64,000 nucleotides of DNA from Maribacter polysiphoniae (GCF_003148665.1 NZ_QGGQ01000009.1:145470-209469); one strand, 5' to 3'. Numbered from the stretch's first letter, positions 55,101 through 63,961 are shown. Numbers and translations are program-made. Notes: a model not told the origin generated them from the sequence alone.

Positions 55101-56376
55101 ATTTTCTAAACTCTTTTATTGTTTTTGAGATTATAGAAACACAATCCAACAACTGCTCTTTGGTCATCACCAATGGCGGGGCAAACCGTATGATATTGCC
55201 ATGGGTAGGTTTGGCCAATAGTCCGTTCTCTTTAAGGGCCATACAAAGGTCCCAAGCTGTAGAACTATCCTCGGTATCGTTGATTACAATAGCATTTAAA
55301 AGGCCTTTACCCCGTACCTTCAAAACCAAATCGGTCTGCTCGATCAATTTTTCCATTTCATTTCTGAAAAGTACTCCCAATTCATAGGCATTTTCAGCAA
55401 GCTTTTCTTCCTTTACAACTTCCAAAGCCGCAATAGCCACAGCGCAAGCCAATGGATTACCACCGAAAGTGGATCCGTGGTTTCCAGGGCCAATCACCTC
55501 CATAATATCATTATTGGCGAATACAGCGGATACCGGAAAAACACCCCCTGAAATGGCCTTCCCTAAAATAAGTACGTCGGGTTTAACCTCTGGAGTACCA
55601 CTACATGATTTATCGGGACATGAACAATTACCACAGGTGGCCAAAAGTCGACCCGTTCTTGCAATTCCTGTCTGTACTTCATCCGCAATGAACAATACGT
55701 TTTTCGATTTACATAATTGTAAAGCCTCACTAAGGTAATTCCCATCAGGAACAAAGACGCCAGCTTCCCCTTGAATAGGTTCCACCAAGAAAGCGGCTAC
55801 ATTTTCATCTTGCAAGACTTCTTCCAAAGCTTCGATATCATTATAAGGGATAGAAACGATCCCAGGTGTAAAAGGCCCAAAATTCTCTGTGGCCACTGGA
55901 TCGTTGGATGCCGAAATAATGGTCACCGTTCTCCCGTGAAAGTTGTTCTCACAAACTATGATCTTAGCTTGGTTAGCGGGTATTCCTTTTTTCTCGTACC
56001 CCCATTTACGGGCCAATTTAATAGCTGTCTCGACCGCTTCGGCCCCGGTATTCATCGGCAACACCTTGTCAAAACCAAAATACTCCGTAACATACTTTTC
56101 GTATTTACCGAGGATATCATTATAAAAAGCCCTTGAAGTCAAGGTCAATTTTTCTGCCTGCGATTGTAATGCCTTAACGATTTTAGGATGACAATGCCCT
56201 TGGTTTACCGCGGAATAGGCTGATAGGAAATCATAGTATCTATTTCCTTCAACATCCCAAACATACACTCCCTTTCCCTCACTTAAAACAACAGGTAATG
56301 GATGGTAATTATGTGCCCCGTACTTTTCTTCCAAGGCAATAGCCGCTTTAGAGCTGATTTTTTCTAAGACTGACAT
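55099..56376 (-). CDS. rocD: Ornithine aminotransferase
   Basis: 425 residues; transfers the delta-amino group of ornithine to 2-oxoglutarate, giving glutamate semialdehyde. Motifs are [45 protein letters not shown] and [10 protein letters not shown] with the PLP lysine. An unusual cysteine-rich insertion, [14 protein letters not shown], lies between the DEVQTG motif and the PLP lysine. I recall similar insertions in other Bacteroidota RocD proteins. The gene is alone on its strand and ends at a bidirectional terminator. Confidence 0.93.
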   Translation of the reverse strand: MSVLEKISSKAAIALEEKYGAHNYHPLPVVLSEGKGVYVWDVEGNRYYDFLSAYSAVNQGHCHPKIVKALQSQAEKLTLTSRAFYNDILGKYEKYVTEYFGFDKVLPMNTGAEAVETAIKLARKWGYEKKGIPANQAKIIVCENNFHGRTVTIISASNDPVATENFGPFTPGIVSIPYNDIEALEEVLQDENVAAFLVEPIQGEAGVFVPDGNYLSEALQLCKSKNVLFIADEVQTGIARTGRLLATCGNCSCPDKSCSGTPEVKPDVLILGKAISGGVFPVSAVFANNDIMEVIGPGNHGSTFGGNPLACAVAIAALEVVKEEKLAENAYELGVLFRNEMEKLIEQTDLVLKVRGKGLLNAIVINDTEDSSTAWDLCMALKENGLLAKPTHGNIIRFAPPLVMTKEQLLDCVSIISKTIKEFRK

Positions 56377-56502
56377 GTTACTTGATTATTTAAATAAAAC
56401 TTTAGCAATTCCTTCTTTGGGAGAGAAATCATCCTATGCAGAGTCGCTAAAGTACAAAATGTTATGACATTGAAAAAACAATACGTCCATAGTGTGTTTT
56501 AC

Positions 56503-56889
56503 CTAGTTTTCAAGTTTGCTAAAAAGCGTCGCTACTTGAAGCTCCAACTTTTTCATTTCACGTAGAATATCATTTTTATCCATTTGCATCCAAATATAAA
56601 GTTTCAACATACTCATGACAATCATACATAAAAAACCAGCCGATGCCCATTTTATTAGCTCATTCGTCTCATTGGTACCAAAAAACCGGATAATACAATA
56701 TATAAGTAATCCGAAAATCACCAAATGAACCACATTCATTATTATGGCAAGCCATCCCATTTTACCTTTATAGACTTCCCCCAATTTTCCAATGAGATTT
56801 TGTTCTTCCAATTCGTCATAGAACTTTGCTTCTTCCTTATTCAAGGTTTCTTTGATAAGTTCATCGATATTTTCCGTTTCTTTATTCAT
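56503..56889 (-). CDS. DUF6768-like small membrane protein, partner of the ECF sigma gene
   Basis: 128 residues. An acidic N-terminal helix (NIDELIKETLNKEEAKFYDEL) is followed by two hydrophobic segments (about 46-70 and 80-98) and a charged C-terminal coiled coil (REMKKLELQVATLFSKLE). It starts 3 bases after the sigma gene's stop, the place where anti-sigma factors usually lie, so a regulatory link is likely but not shown. The match to DUF6768 is from memory. Confidence 0.78.
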   Translation of the reverse strand: MNKETENIDELIKETLNKEEAKFYDELEEQNLIGKLGEVYKGKMGWLAIIMNVVHLVIFGLLIYCIIRFFGTNETNELIKWASAGFLCMIVMSMLKLYIWMQMDKNDILREMKKLELQVATLFSKLEN

Positions 56890-56892
56890 GAT

Positions 56893-57426
56893 CTATACTT
56901 TTAAGATTGTTTTTAATTTTTCCCTGGCATGAAACAATCTTGATTTGACCGTTCCAACAGAAATATCCAGGATGTTACTGATTTCAATTAAAGTGTATTC
57001 CTGCGTATAAAATAATCGCAATACAATTTGTTGGTCATTTGGCAAACTTTTAATGGCTTGCTGTAATTTTATGATTTCCGCATTCCCTTCTTCATTGGTT
57101 GTGTCCTCTAAATTGGTATACCCGTAGTGCCTTAATTTTTCGCGTTTGTTCCTATTTTGTTTTAAAAAATCAATCGATTTTCTTGTTACTATGCGCATCG
57201 CCCAACTAGAAAAGCTATTGGGGTCCCTTAAATTACCGAGTTTATTAATGATAATACCCCAACAATCCTGCACCACATCTTTGGATGCATCCAAATCCCC
57301 CAGGTACCAATTGGCATGACCACAGAATTTAGTATGATGCCTTTTGACCAGCATTCCCAAGGCCTTCTTATCTCCGGATTGATATTGCAACACCAATAAA
57401 GCATCAAAAATTTTATTAGGGCTCAT
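56893..57426 (-). CDS. ECF-type RNA polymerase sigma factor
   Basis: 177 residues. The sigma-2 region (about 20-85) includes KDVVQDCWGIIINKLGN and FSSWAMRIVTRKSID, and the sigma-4 region (about 120-175) has LPNDQQIVLRLFYTQEYT and ISNILDISVGTVKSRLFHAR. No sigma-3 region is present, as expected for the ECF class. It would direct RNA polymerase to a small regulon, probably with the DUF6768 membrane protein encoded next to it as partner. It is divergent from rlmD. Confidence 0.92.
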   Translation of the reverse strand: MSPNKIFDALLVLQYQSGDKKALGMLVKRHHTKFCGHANWYLGDLDASKDVVQDCWGIIINKLGNLRDPNSFSSWAMRIVTRKSIDFLKQNRNKREKLRHYGYTNLEDTTNEEGNAEIIKLQQAIKSLPNDQQIVLRLFYTQEYTLIEISNILDISVGTVKSRLFHAREKLKTILKV

Positions 57427-57537
57427 TAATTGCTTGTTCTATGGTAAAGACGGTTAAGTTCTAAAAAGGTTCACTTTTTTAGTAAATTTTTATACTAATC
57501 CTTCTAAAGATAGCCGTAATAAATGCAAACCTATTAG

Positions 57538-57545
57538 TATTTTTG
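57538..57545 (+). promoter_or_regulatory. -7 promoter box TATTTTTG abutting the rlmD start
   Basis: Exact TAnnTTTG match ending 4 bases before ATG 57550, the same tight spacing as at 52928. A leaderless transcript is possible. Confidence 0.5.
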
Positions 57546-57549
57546 CGGC

Positions 57550-58959
57550 ATGCGTAAAAAGAACAGAAGACAGGTCTTCGAAAATATAGAAGTAATAGAT
57601 GCCGGGGCCAAGGGCAAAACAGTAGGGAAAGCACCCGATGGCAGGGTCATCTTTATGAACAACACCGTACCCGGTGACGTGGTTGATGTGCAGACCACTA
57701 AAAAACGAAAGGCGTATTTTGAAGGTTCGGCGATTAACTTCCACTCCTACTCCGACAAACGTGTGGATCCCAAGTGCGAACATTTTGGGGTTTGTGGTGG
57801 CTGTAAATGGCAAAATATGGGTTATGGGTACCAATTGTATTACAAACAACGGGAAGTAGAGAACAACCTTCGTCGTATTGGACATTTAGAGCTACCCAGT
57901 ATAAACCCCATAATAGGTTCTAAAGACCAGTACTTTTATCGAAACAAAATGGAGTTCTCCTTTTCCGATAGTCGGTGGTTGACCTTGGAGGAAATTCAAT
58001 CCGACGTTGAAATCGAAGACAAGAATGCCCTAGGTTTCCATATTCCTGGCATGTGGGATAAGATTTTGGATATAAAAAAATGCCACCTTCAAGCGGATCC
58101 GTCAAATGCCATTCGATTGGAAGTGAAGGATTTTGCCCAGAAAAACGACATTACTTTTTTCAATCCCCGAAATCAATATGGTATGTTGCGTACCTTGATG
58201 ATACGAACTGCCTCTACCGGGGAAATGATGGTGTTGATCCAGTTTTTTGAAGAGGATCGGATTAAAAGGGAACTATTACTGAACCATCTAACAAGTGTGT
58301 TTCCCGAAATCACCTCTTTACAATACGTGATCAACAAGAAACAGAATGATACCATTTACGACCAAGAAATCATCTGCTTTTCAGGAAGGGACCACATTAT
58401 AGAGGAAATGGAAGGTCTGCAATTTAAGATCAATGCCAAATCATTTTACCAAACCAATTCGGAACAAGCCTACGAGTTGTATAAGGTCACCCGTGATTTC
58501 GCGGGACTATCCGGAAAGGAATTGGTTTATGACCTGTATACAGGAACAGGTACCATTGCCCAATTCGTTTCCAAAAATGCCAAAAAGGTCATAGGAATAG
58601 AATCTGTTCCTGAAGCGATCATAGATGCCAAGGCCAATGCGGCCAATAATAATATCGACAATGTCGATTTCTTTGTTGGTGATATGAAGAATGTATTCAA
58701 CACCGACTTTATCGAAACCCATGGCACCCCCGATATCATAATTACAGACCCGCCAAGGGATGGTATGCATAAGGACGTTGTTCAACAGATTTTAAACATA
58801 GCCCCCCCAAAGGTCGTTTATGTAAGTTGCAATAGTGCGACCCAAGCCCGCGACTTGGAGATGATGAAACATCAATATACCGTAACTAAAGTTCAACCTG
58901 TAGATATGTTTCCGCAAACGCATCATGTAGAAAATGTTGTACTTTTGGAAAAGTTATAG
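57550..58959 (+). CDS. rlmD: 23S rRNA (uracil-C5)-methyltransferase, RlmD/RumA type
   Basis: 469 residues. An N-terminal TRAM-like RNA-binding domain (about 8-65, VIDAGAKGKTVGK) is followed by cysteines Cys76, Cys82 and Cys85 (KCEHFGVCGGCKW) and a later KKCHL Cys, which bind a [4Fe-4S] cluster. The methyltransferase domain has YDLYTGTGTIAQFV (S-adenosylmethionine loop), ITDPPRDGM and the catalytic Cys in VYVSCNSATQARDL. It methylates a uridine C5 in 23S rRNA; the exact position is inferred from family. DUF6452 and DUF6048 genes follow, as is common in Flavobacteria. Confidence 0.93.
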   Translation: MRKKNRRQVFENIEVIDAGAKGKTVGKAPDGRVIFMNNTVPGDVVDVQTTKKRKAYFEGSAINFHSYSDKRVDPKCEHFGVCGGCKWQNMGYGYQLYYKQREVENNLRRIGHLELPSINPIIGSKDQYFYRNKMEFSFSDSRWLTLEEIQSDVEIEDKNALGFHIPGMWDKILDIKKCHLQADPSNAIRLEVKDFAQKNDITFFNPRNQYGMLRTLMIRTASTGEMMVLIQFFEEDRIKRELLLNHLTSVFPEITSLQYVINKKQNDTIYDQEIICFSGRDHIIEEMEGLQFKINAKSFYQTNSEQAYELYKVTRDFAGLSGKELVYDLYTGTGTIAQFVSKNAKKVIGIESVPEAIIDAKANAANNNIDNVDFFVGDMKNVFNTDFIETHGTPDIIITDPPRDGMHKDVVQQILNIAPPKVVYVSCNSATQARDLEMMKHQYTVTKVQPVDMFPQTHHVENVVLLEKL

Positions 58960-58963
58960 CTTC

Positions 58964-59455
58964 ATGAATAAAATAAAAATTGCTTTTTTCATATTAATCG
59001 GAATCATTCCATTCGCTGGATGTGAAAAGGATGATATCTGCGTCGATGGGGATACACCATTTTTGATAATGCGTTTTTACGACGCCACCGATTCCACAGA
59101 ATTCAAGGATGTTTCCAACTTGGTCGTAAGGGGACTTGTTTCCCCGGACACCCTGGATATTATCACCAATGCTGCGTCCGATTCAATCGCTGTGCCCTTA
59201 CGGTCCGATTTTGCAAACACGACCTTTGTCCTGTCCCAACAGACAACCGATGATGGTCCGATAAATTATGATGTACTTACGTACTCCTATGAGACAAAGG
59301 AAGTATACATTTCCCGTGCCTGTGGATTTATTGCCAACTACGAAAATTTAGATACCGATTTAACCATCGATACCGACAATTGGATAACGAGTATCGAGAT
59401 TGTCAACCCCACGATAGAAAATTCAGATACAGCCCATGTTAAGATATTTCACTAG
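58964..59455 (+). CDS. DUF6452-like lipoprotein
   Basis: 163 residues from ATG 58964, with lipoprotein signal ending IIPFAGC. A longer TTG start would overlap rlmD. The body (CVDGDTPFLIMRFYDATD, later YISRACGFIANYEN) fits DUF6452, a flavobacterial lipoprotein family of unknown function that is regularly found between rlmD and DUF6048. It overlaps the next gene by 20 bases, so the two are translationally coupled. Confidence 0.82.
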   Translation: MNKIKIAFFILIGIIPFAGCEKDDICVDGDTPFLIMRFYDATDSTEFKDVSNLVVRGLVSPDTLDIITNAASDSIAVPLRSDFANTTFVLSQQTTDDGPINYDVLTYSYETKEVYISRACGFIANYENLDTDLTIDTDNWITSIEIVNPTIENSDTAHVKIFH

Positions 59456-60230
59456 CCTTAGTCTTCTGATGTTCCTCTTCGCTGGATGGGCTCAAGAAGA
59501 AACCATTGACCTACAGCCCAAAGATACCGTTGTGCACAAGCAAACCTATGGTCTTAGGGTCGGGGTTGACCTTAGTCGTATCATCCTTACCCAAACCAGT
59601 GATGATTACAAAGGACTCGAAATAGTTGCGGATTATCGTTTGAACCAAAAATTATACATCGCCGGTGAGATCGGCACGGAGGACAAAACAACACAAGAGG
59701 ACCTATACAATTTCACCACATCGGGTAGTTATATTAAACTGGGTATTGATTACAACACCTATGAAAATTGGTACGGTATGAACAATTCCATTTTTATAGG
59801 TGGAAGATTTGCTCTAAGTTCCTTTAGTCAAACCTTGAACAACTTTGACTATTACGACACCAGTAGGTATTGGAACCCTGACGCATTCCCCAATGGTTCT
59901 TCGGAGGCCCAGGAATTTGATGGCCTAAACGCCTCATGGCTCGAATTTATCTTTGGGTTAAAAGCCGAATTGTTCACCAATTTATATCTGGGTGGTAGTC
60001 TTCGTATTGCTTTTTTGACAAACAACAAGGAATCGGAAGATTTCCCCAATCTATTTATACCAGGCTTCAATAAAGTTACCGATGACAGTAAATTCGGAAT
60101 AGGATACAATTATTCCATTACCTATATGATTCCGTTGTACAAAAAGGCGAACAAGCGGAAAAAGGAAAAACCTGAATTGGAACAGGGCCCTGAACGACCT
60201 GAAAAGCCCAATGACGGACCTCGAAATTAA
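59436..60230 (+). CDS. DUF6048-like outer-membrane beta-barrel protein
   Basis: 264 residues with a signal peptide (YFTSLSLLMFLFAGWAQ). Alternating strands such as YGLRVGVDLSRIIL and WLEFIFGLKAELFTNLYLGG suggest a small outer-membrane barrel. The C-terminus is a Pro/Glu/Lys-rich tail (KKEKPELEQGPERPEKP) that would be exposed or disordered. Function unknown. It starts 20 bases inside the preceding DUF6452 gene. Confidence 0.82.
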   Translation: MLRYFTSLSLLMFLFAGWAQEETIDLQPKDTVVHKQTYGLRVGVDLSRIILTQTSDDYKGLEIVADYRLNQKLYIAGEIGTEDKTTQEDLYNFTTSGSYIKLGIDYNTYENWYGMNNSIFIGGRFALSSFSQTLNNFDYYDTSRYWNPDAFPNGSSEAQEFDGLNASWLEFIFGLKAELFTNLYLGGSLRIAFLTNNKESEDFPNLFIPGFNKVTDDSKFGIGYNYSITYMIPLYKKANKRKKEKPELEQGPERPEKPNDGPRN

Positions 60231-60263
60231 ATTTTCAGTATTTTACCAACGCGATAAGAACCC

Positions 60264-60494
60264 TTAAATTTCACGAAAGCCTTTGATGAAAATCCATTTC
60301 ATCATAATCTTTGCATGTCCATCACTTTCCACAACCCCAAATTTTGGGGCTAAAAAACTGGCGGAAACTGCCGCGGCCAAGGCCAAATAAAATCGGCTTA
60401 TATCAAAAAAATACCCGAAAGCAAGGCGTAATAGCAGGAAAAGTATCGCAAAGCCTAAAAAATTGTAAACTATAGCACGTGTTTTTGGTTTCAT
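60264..60494 (-). CDS. Small membrane protein downstream of the RlmL-like gene
   Basis: 76 residues with two predicted membrane helices (about 8-28 and 34-50) and a basic C-terminus. The family is not recognised. It begins 3 bases after the methyltransferase stop codon on the same strand, so it is expressed with it. Confidence 0.75.
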   Translation of the reverse strand: MKPKTRAIVYNFLGFAILFLLLRLAFGYFFDISRFYLALAAAVSASFLAPKFGVVESDGHAKIMMKWIFIKGFREI

Positions 60495-60497
60495 AGC

Positions 60498-61667
60498 CTA
60501 ATCGTTATCATTATTTTGATATTTGGCCTTTTTACTCCCTTCATACATCACATACTTTACCAAACGTGACTCCAAATGGCTATTGAAAACCTTGATCTTT
60601 CTCGAAGGTCGTAAGCCCACAAATTTAAGGGCCTCCAAATTTGATGTAATAAACCAAGCCTCTGTACCTGGGTATTCCTGCTTTAGCGTATTACCAATGG
60701 ACGAATAGAAATCCTCCATATCAAGATTCAAACGCTCCCCATAAGGTGGATTAAAGACCATGTGCAAATGGGCATCGGTGAACTTGGTCGAATCGAAGAA
60801 ACTCTTCCGTTCTACCGTAATATATTCCGAAAGATTGGCATTGGCTATGTTGTCTATGGACTTCCGTACCGCAGAAGGTGCCTTATCATATCCCACTATC
60901 TTATGATGAAACTCACGGGTTTTGTTTAAACTACTTTCAATGATTTTTTGAAAAAGCTCCTCATCAAAATCATTCCATTTTTCAAAAGCGAATTCCTTCC
61001 GATTGATGTTAGCCGGGATATTACAGGCAATCATCGCCGCCTCGGTCAAAAATGTACCACTACCACACATGGGATCCAAAAAATCGGATTGTCCGTCCCA
61101 TCCACTCAACAATAATAATCCAGCAGCCAAAACTTCGTTGATCGGTGCTATATTGGTGGCTGTCCTATATCCTCGATGATGTAGGGATCGCCCCGAACTA
61201 TCCAACGATATATTACAATGCTCCTTATGAATATGCACATTGATACGAATGTCGGGAAACTTGACATCCACATTGGGCCTTTGTCCATCAGTATCCCTGA
61301 ACTTATCCACGATGGCATCCTTGATTTTCTGTGAAACATAGAGCGAGTGGGTAAATTCATCTGAAAACAATGTAGTATCTATGGCCAATGTTGAATCGGC
61401 CGAAAGAAATTCGGTCCAATCCATTTGATAGATCTTTCTATATAACTCATTTTCATTACGAACGGTAAACGAATGTATGGGCTTTATGATTTTTATGGCC
61501 GTACGTAAACAAAGATTGGCCTTGTACATAAAACCGGTATCACCCTCGAATGAAACACTGCGGACACCCTCTTTTACATTACTAGCACCAAGGTTACGCA
61601 ATTCCTTGGCCAAAAGTTCTTCAAAACCAAATAAGGTTTTGGCCACCATTCTAAAATTATTGTTCAT
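60498..61667 (-). CDS. THUMP-domain rRNA (guanine-N2)-methyltransferase, RlmL N-half-like
   Basis: 389 residues from ATG 61667 (MNNNFRMVAKT). The longer frame's start at 61688 falls within the -7 box, so it is rejected. An N-terminal ferredoxin-like/THUMP region (about 1-155) is followed by a Rossmann methyltransferase domain with FLDPMCGSGTFLTEAA (SAM loop) and the catalytic NPPYGERL. Such proteins methylate guanine N2 in 23S rRNA. It is shorter than E. coli RlmL because the C-terminal RlmK half is absent, which is normal for Bacteroidota. Confidence 0.9.
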   Translation of the reverse strand: MNNNFRMVAKTLFGFEELLAKELRNLGASNVKEGVRSVSFEGDTGFMYKANLCLRTAIKIIKPIHSFTVRNENELYRKIYQMDWTEFLSADSTLAIDTTLFSDEFTHSLYVSQKIKDAIVDKFRDTDGQRPNVDVKFPDIRINVHIHKEHCNISLDSSGRSLHHRGYRTATNIAPINEVLAAGLLLLSGWDGQSDFLDPMCGSGTFLTEAAMIACNIPANINRKEFAFEKWNDFDEELFQKIIESSLNKTREFHHKIVGYDKAPSAVRKSIDNIANANLSEYITVERKSFFDSTKFTDAHLHMVFNPPYGERLNLDMEDFYSSIGNTLKQEYPGTEAWFITSNLEALKFVGLRPSRKIKVFNSHLESRLVKYVMYEGSKKAKYQNNDND

Positions 61668-61687
61668 ATGCTTTATAAAGATTGCCA

Positions 61688-61695
61688 CAAAAATA
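61688..61695 (-). promoter_or_regulatory. -7 promoter box TATTTTTG of the RlmL-like gene
   Basis: Exact TAnnTTTG match on the minus strand, 20 bases before ATG 61667. It fixes the start choice. An inverted repeat CCACG-ACA-CGTGG (61713-61725) lies just upstream, between this gene and the ZIP gene. Confidence 0.65.
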
Positions 61696-61758
61696 CAGTA
61701 ATTTTACGCCAACCACGACACGTGGCATTAATTAGTATTCGCAACTAAACCAGCTTTA

Positions 61759-62430
61759 ATGACTTACGTATTGCTCATTCTCGGGGTGTTGTTGAGTTTT
61801 GCCTTTGTATACTTCGTAAAACCTACAAACAATGGGAATTTTAAACTCTTACTGGCCTTTAGTGGTGCCTTTTTATTGTCTTTGACCATTTTTGAACTTT
61901 TCCCCTCGGTCTATGCCATATCAGACTCGAAGACGGTGGGGGTCTATATCATGCTCGGGATTTTATTACAGATTTTTCTGGAGTTCTTTTCCAAAGGTGC
62001 CGAACATGGCCATATGCATTTTGATATTGAAAAAACCAATTTCCCTTGGTTGTTGTTCGTAAGTCTCTCTATACATTCATTATTGGAGGGGTTTCCCATC
62101 GAAAAACATGATCATCTTATATATGGTATCCTGATCCACAAGATCCCGATAGCCATTGTTTTGAGTATTTTCTTGCTGAATTCCAAAATTAAATTGATCT
62201 ATGCCATATTCTTTATGGTCTTGTTCTCCTTAATGACACCGTTAGGCAATTTTATGGCCGCCCATTTTGATTTTGCCACGAAATACTATGTTCCCATAAC
62301 AGCATTGGTCATAGGTGTGTTTTTACACATCTCAACGGTTATCCTTTTTGAAAGTTCGGAAGGCCATAAATTCAATTTGAGAAAATTGGTGGTTATCGTA
62401 CTTGGGATCGTAATTGCATATTCCCTATAG
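61759..62430 (+). CDS. ZIP-family metal transporter
   Basis: 223 residues with about seven to eight membrane helices. The conserved metal pathway motifs are HSLLEGFPI in helix 4 and HKIPIAIVL in helix 5; a histidine-rich loop (EHGHMHFDIEK) lies before helix 4. ZIP proteins bring Zn, Fe or Mn into the cytoplasm; specificity cannot be assigned. The following DUF4268 gene starts 2 bases after the stop. Confidence 0.9.
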   Translation: MTYVLLILGVLLSFAFVYFVKPTNNGNFKLLLAFSGAFLLSLTIFELFPSVYAISDSKTVGVYIMLGILLQIFLEFFSKGAEHGHMHFDIEKTNFPWLLFVSLSIHSLLEGFPIEKHDHLIYGILIHKIPIAIVLSIFLLNSKIKLIYAIFFMVLFSLMTPLGNFMAAHFDFATKYYVPITALVIGVFLHISTVILFESSEGHKFNLRKLVVIVLGIVIAYSL

Positions 62431-62432
62431 CC

Positions 62433-62861
62433 ATGTTCAGTAAGGAAGAATCGAAAAGGTTACGGCAAGAATTCTGGATCTCCTTTGGCAAATCGTTTCC
62501 CCGTAAATGGATTTTATACGATACCAAGATAAAGGGGCTTACCCTTAAGTTCCATTTTGAATTGAAAAAAGCCATGGTCTCCTTGGATATCGATCATTCC
62601 GACCTTGGCGTACGTATCGAACTATGGGACAAACTACTTTCCCTGGAATCGATAGTGAAAAATGACTATTTACCCGAGGTTATTTTTAATGATTCCCTGA
62701 TTCTGGATAATGGGAAAGAAATTTCCAGGGCTTACGTAGCATTGACCGATGTTTCCATCCATAATAAAAACACATGGAGGGATACGATGGAATTTTTGAA
62801 CGATAATATGCTCCTTCTTGAAGCATTCTTCATGGATTATAGGCAAATATTAGAAAACTGA
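62433..62861 (+). CDS. DUF4268 protein
   Basis: 142 residues, no signal peptide. Opening FSKEESKRLRQEFWISFGK and the later KGLTLKFHFELKKAMVSLDI match the DUF4268 family, whose fold resembles a nuclease/restriction-related domain in some larger proteins. Here it stands alone and may not be catalytic. It starts 2 bases after the ZIP gene and is surely co-transcribed with it. Function unknown. Confidence 0.82.
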   Translation: MFSKEESKRLRQEFWISFGKSFPRKWILYDTKIKGLTLKFHFELKKAMVSLDIDHSDLGVRIELWDKLLSLESIVKNDYLPEVIFNDSLILDNGKEISRAYVALTDVSIHNKNTWRDTMEFLNDNMLLLEAFFMDYRQILEN

Positions 62862-62882
62862 CCCTTTTTTGTCTGCATATGA

Positions 62883-63515
62883 TCAAACAACATCATAGTA
62901 TATAAAAAGCCAATGACTTATGGCCCCTCCCAGCACAAACAAATGCCATATGAAATGATTATAAGGTATACGTTTCCAAGCATAGAAAACTGTACCGACC
63001 GTGTAGAATGCCCCTCCTAAAAAAAGTAATTGTATACCAAGCCTTGATGTATAGGCCATAATATTGGAAAAGTCCATTACTATCAACCACCCCATAGCCA
63101 GATATAGGATCAAGGAAAGTACCTCGAACCGCCCGGTAAAGAAAATCTTCATCAAGGTTCCCACGGCAGCGATACCCCAAACCACATAGAATATCAGCCA
63201 TCCCTTGCCATTTTCCAATGTAATTAAGGCCAAGGGTGTATAGGTGCCCGCTATCAACAAATAAATACTGATGTGGTCAAATACCCTCAATTTACGTTTC
63301 AATTCAGGGTTGGAAACGGAATGGTAAAGTGTTGACGCCAAAAACAGCACGATAAAGGATATACTGTAGATGATTATACTCATCTGGGCATATATGGTCT
63401 TATGTGAATTATGCTTTAAAAGAAAGTACAATCCCAAAACACCAAAAAGGATTCCTAATGCATGTGAGATGGCATTCCATTTTTCTTCCTTGTGATATGT
63501 CAACTCCTTAGTCAT
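62883..63515 (-). CDS. Hemolysin III/PAQR-family membrane protein
   Basis: 210 residues from ATG 63515 (MTKELTYHKEEKWNAISHALG); the longer frame from 63584 would run through a promoter box and an rRNA terminator. Seven membrane helices are predicted. PAQR marks include an N-terminal EEKWNAISHALG, STLYHSVS with a His and Ser metal site, and HFIWHLFVLGGAISHW near the C-terminus. The family is related to adiponectin-receptor ceramidase-like proteins; bacterial members affect membrane lipid balance. The hemolysin name is historical. Confidence 0.9.
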   Translation of the reverse strand: MTKELTYHKEEKWNAISHALGILFGVLGLYFLLKHNSHKTIYAQMSIIIYSISFIVLFLASTLYHSVSNPELKRKLRVFDHISIYLLIAGTYTPLALITLENGKGWLIFYVVWGIAAVGTLMKIFFTGRFEVLSLILYLAMGWLIVMDFSNIMAYTSRLGIQLLFLGGAFYTVGTVFYAWKRIPYNHFIWHLFVLGGAISHWLFIYYDVV

Positions 63516-63537
63516 GTTGGAATACTCTTTAGGCAGA

Positions 63538-63545
63538 CAAAAGTA
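63538..63545 (-). promoter_or_regulatory. -7 promoter box TACTTTTG of the hemolysin III-like gene
   Basis: Exact TAnnTTTG match on the minus strand, 22 bases before ATG 63515. It supports the shorter start. Confidence 0.6.
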
Positions 63546-63566
63546 CAAAATAGCCCACATAATCGT

Positions 63567-63600
63567 ATAAAAAAAGCCCTTCACGAATTGTGGAGGGGCC
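63567..63600 (-). terminator. Second terminator-like hairpin downstream of 5S rRNA
   Basis: On the minus strand an imperfect GCCCCTCCAC/GTGAAGGGC stem is followed by seven Ts. It would back up the main rRNA operon terminator and shield the hemolysin III-like gene. Confidence 0.6.
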
Positions 63601-63637
63601 TTAAGAGGGCGGCGTCATCGGCGCTCCCAAAATCGGT

Positions 63638-63677
63638 CAAAAAAAAAGGATCCCGACCAAATTAATGATCGGGATCC
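63638..63677 (-). terminator. rRNA operon terminator
   Basis: GGATCCCGA (63648-63656) pairs with TCGGGATCC (63669-63677), followed on the minus strand by a long T-run. Confidence 0.88.
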
Positions 63678-63683
63678 TCGAAA

Positions 63684-63791
63684 AAGGCGGCGGCCTACTC
63701 TCCCACTTAGTGTAGCAGTACCATCGGCGCAGACGGGCTTAACTTCCCTGTTCGGAATGGTAAGGGGTGGGCCCCGTCGCCATGGCCACCT
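63684..63791 (-). rRNA. rrf: 5S ribosomal RNA
   Basis: About 108 nt on the minus strand. Conserved internal stretches CCATTCCGAACAGGGAAG and TTAAGCCCGTC, then GCGCCGATGGTACTGC and GGGAGAGTAGG are present. The 5' end GGTGGC pairs with the 3' GCCGCC to close helix I. 16S and 23S must lie beyond the right edge. Ends are estimated from the closing helix. Confidence 0.93.
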
Positions 63792-63837
63792 AAATTATTC
63801 GGTCAATGTTTTGATTAACGATCAACAGTTACCAATA

Positions 63838-63872
63838 TATATTGATAATTGCCCATTGTTCATTGCCAATTG
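63838..63872. repeat. Five 7-base units (NNNATTG) in the 23S-5S spacer
   Basis: TATATTG, ATAATTG, CCCATTG, TTCATTG and CCAATTG run in tandem: the last four bases repeat every seven bases, while the first three vary. Confidence 0.7.
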
Positions 63873-63961
63873 TATGATAATGACATAATAAAGGGACAGT
63901 TGAAGAAAAAAGTACGGTTTTTTTAAGTAAAGGGTTCGTTTCGAACTAAGTAAAGGTATTC

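Noticed and set aside
61668..61688. Longer RlmL-like start at 61688
   Set aside because: It coincides with the -7 box TATTTTTG; ATG 61667 lies at normal distance from it.
63516..63584. Longer hemolysin III-like start at 63584
   Set aside because: The extension crosses both a promoter box and the stem of a terminator.
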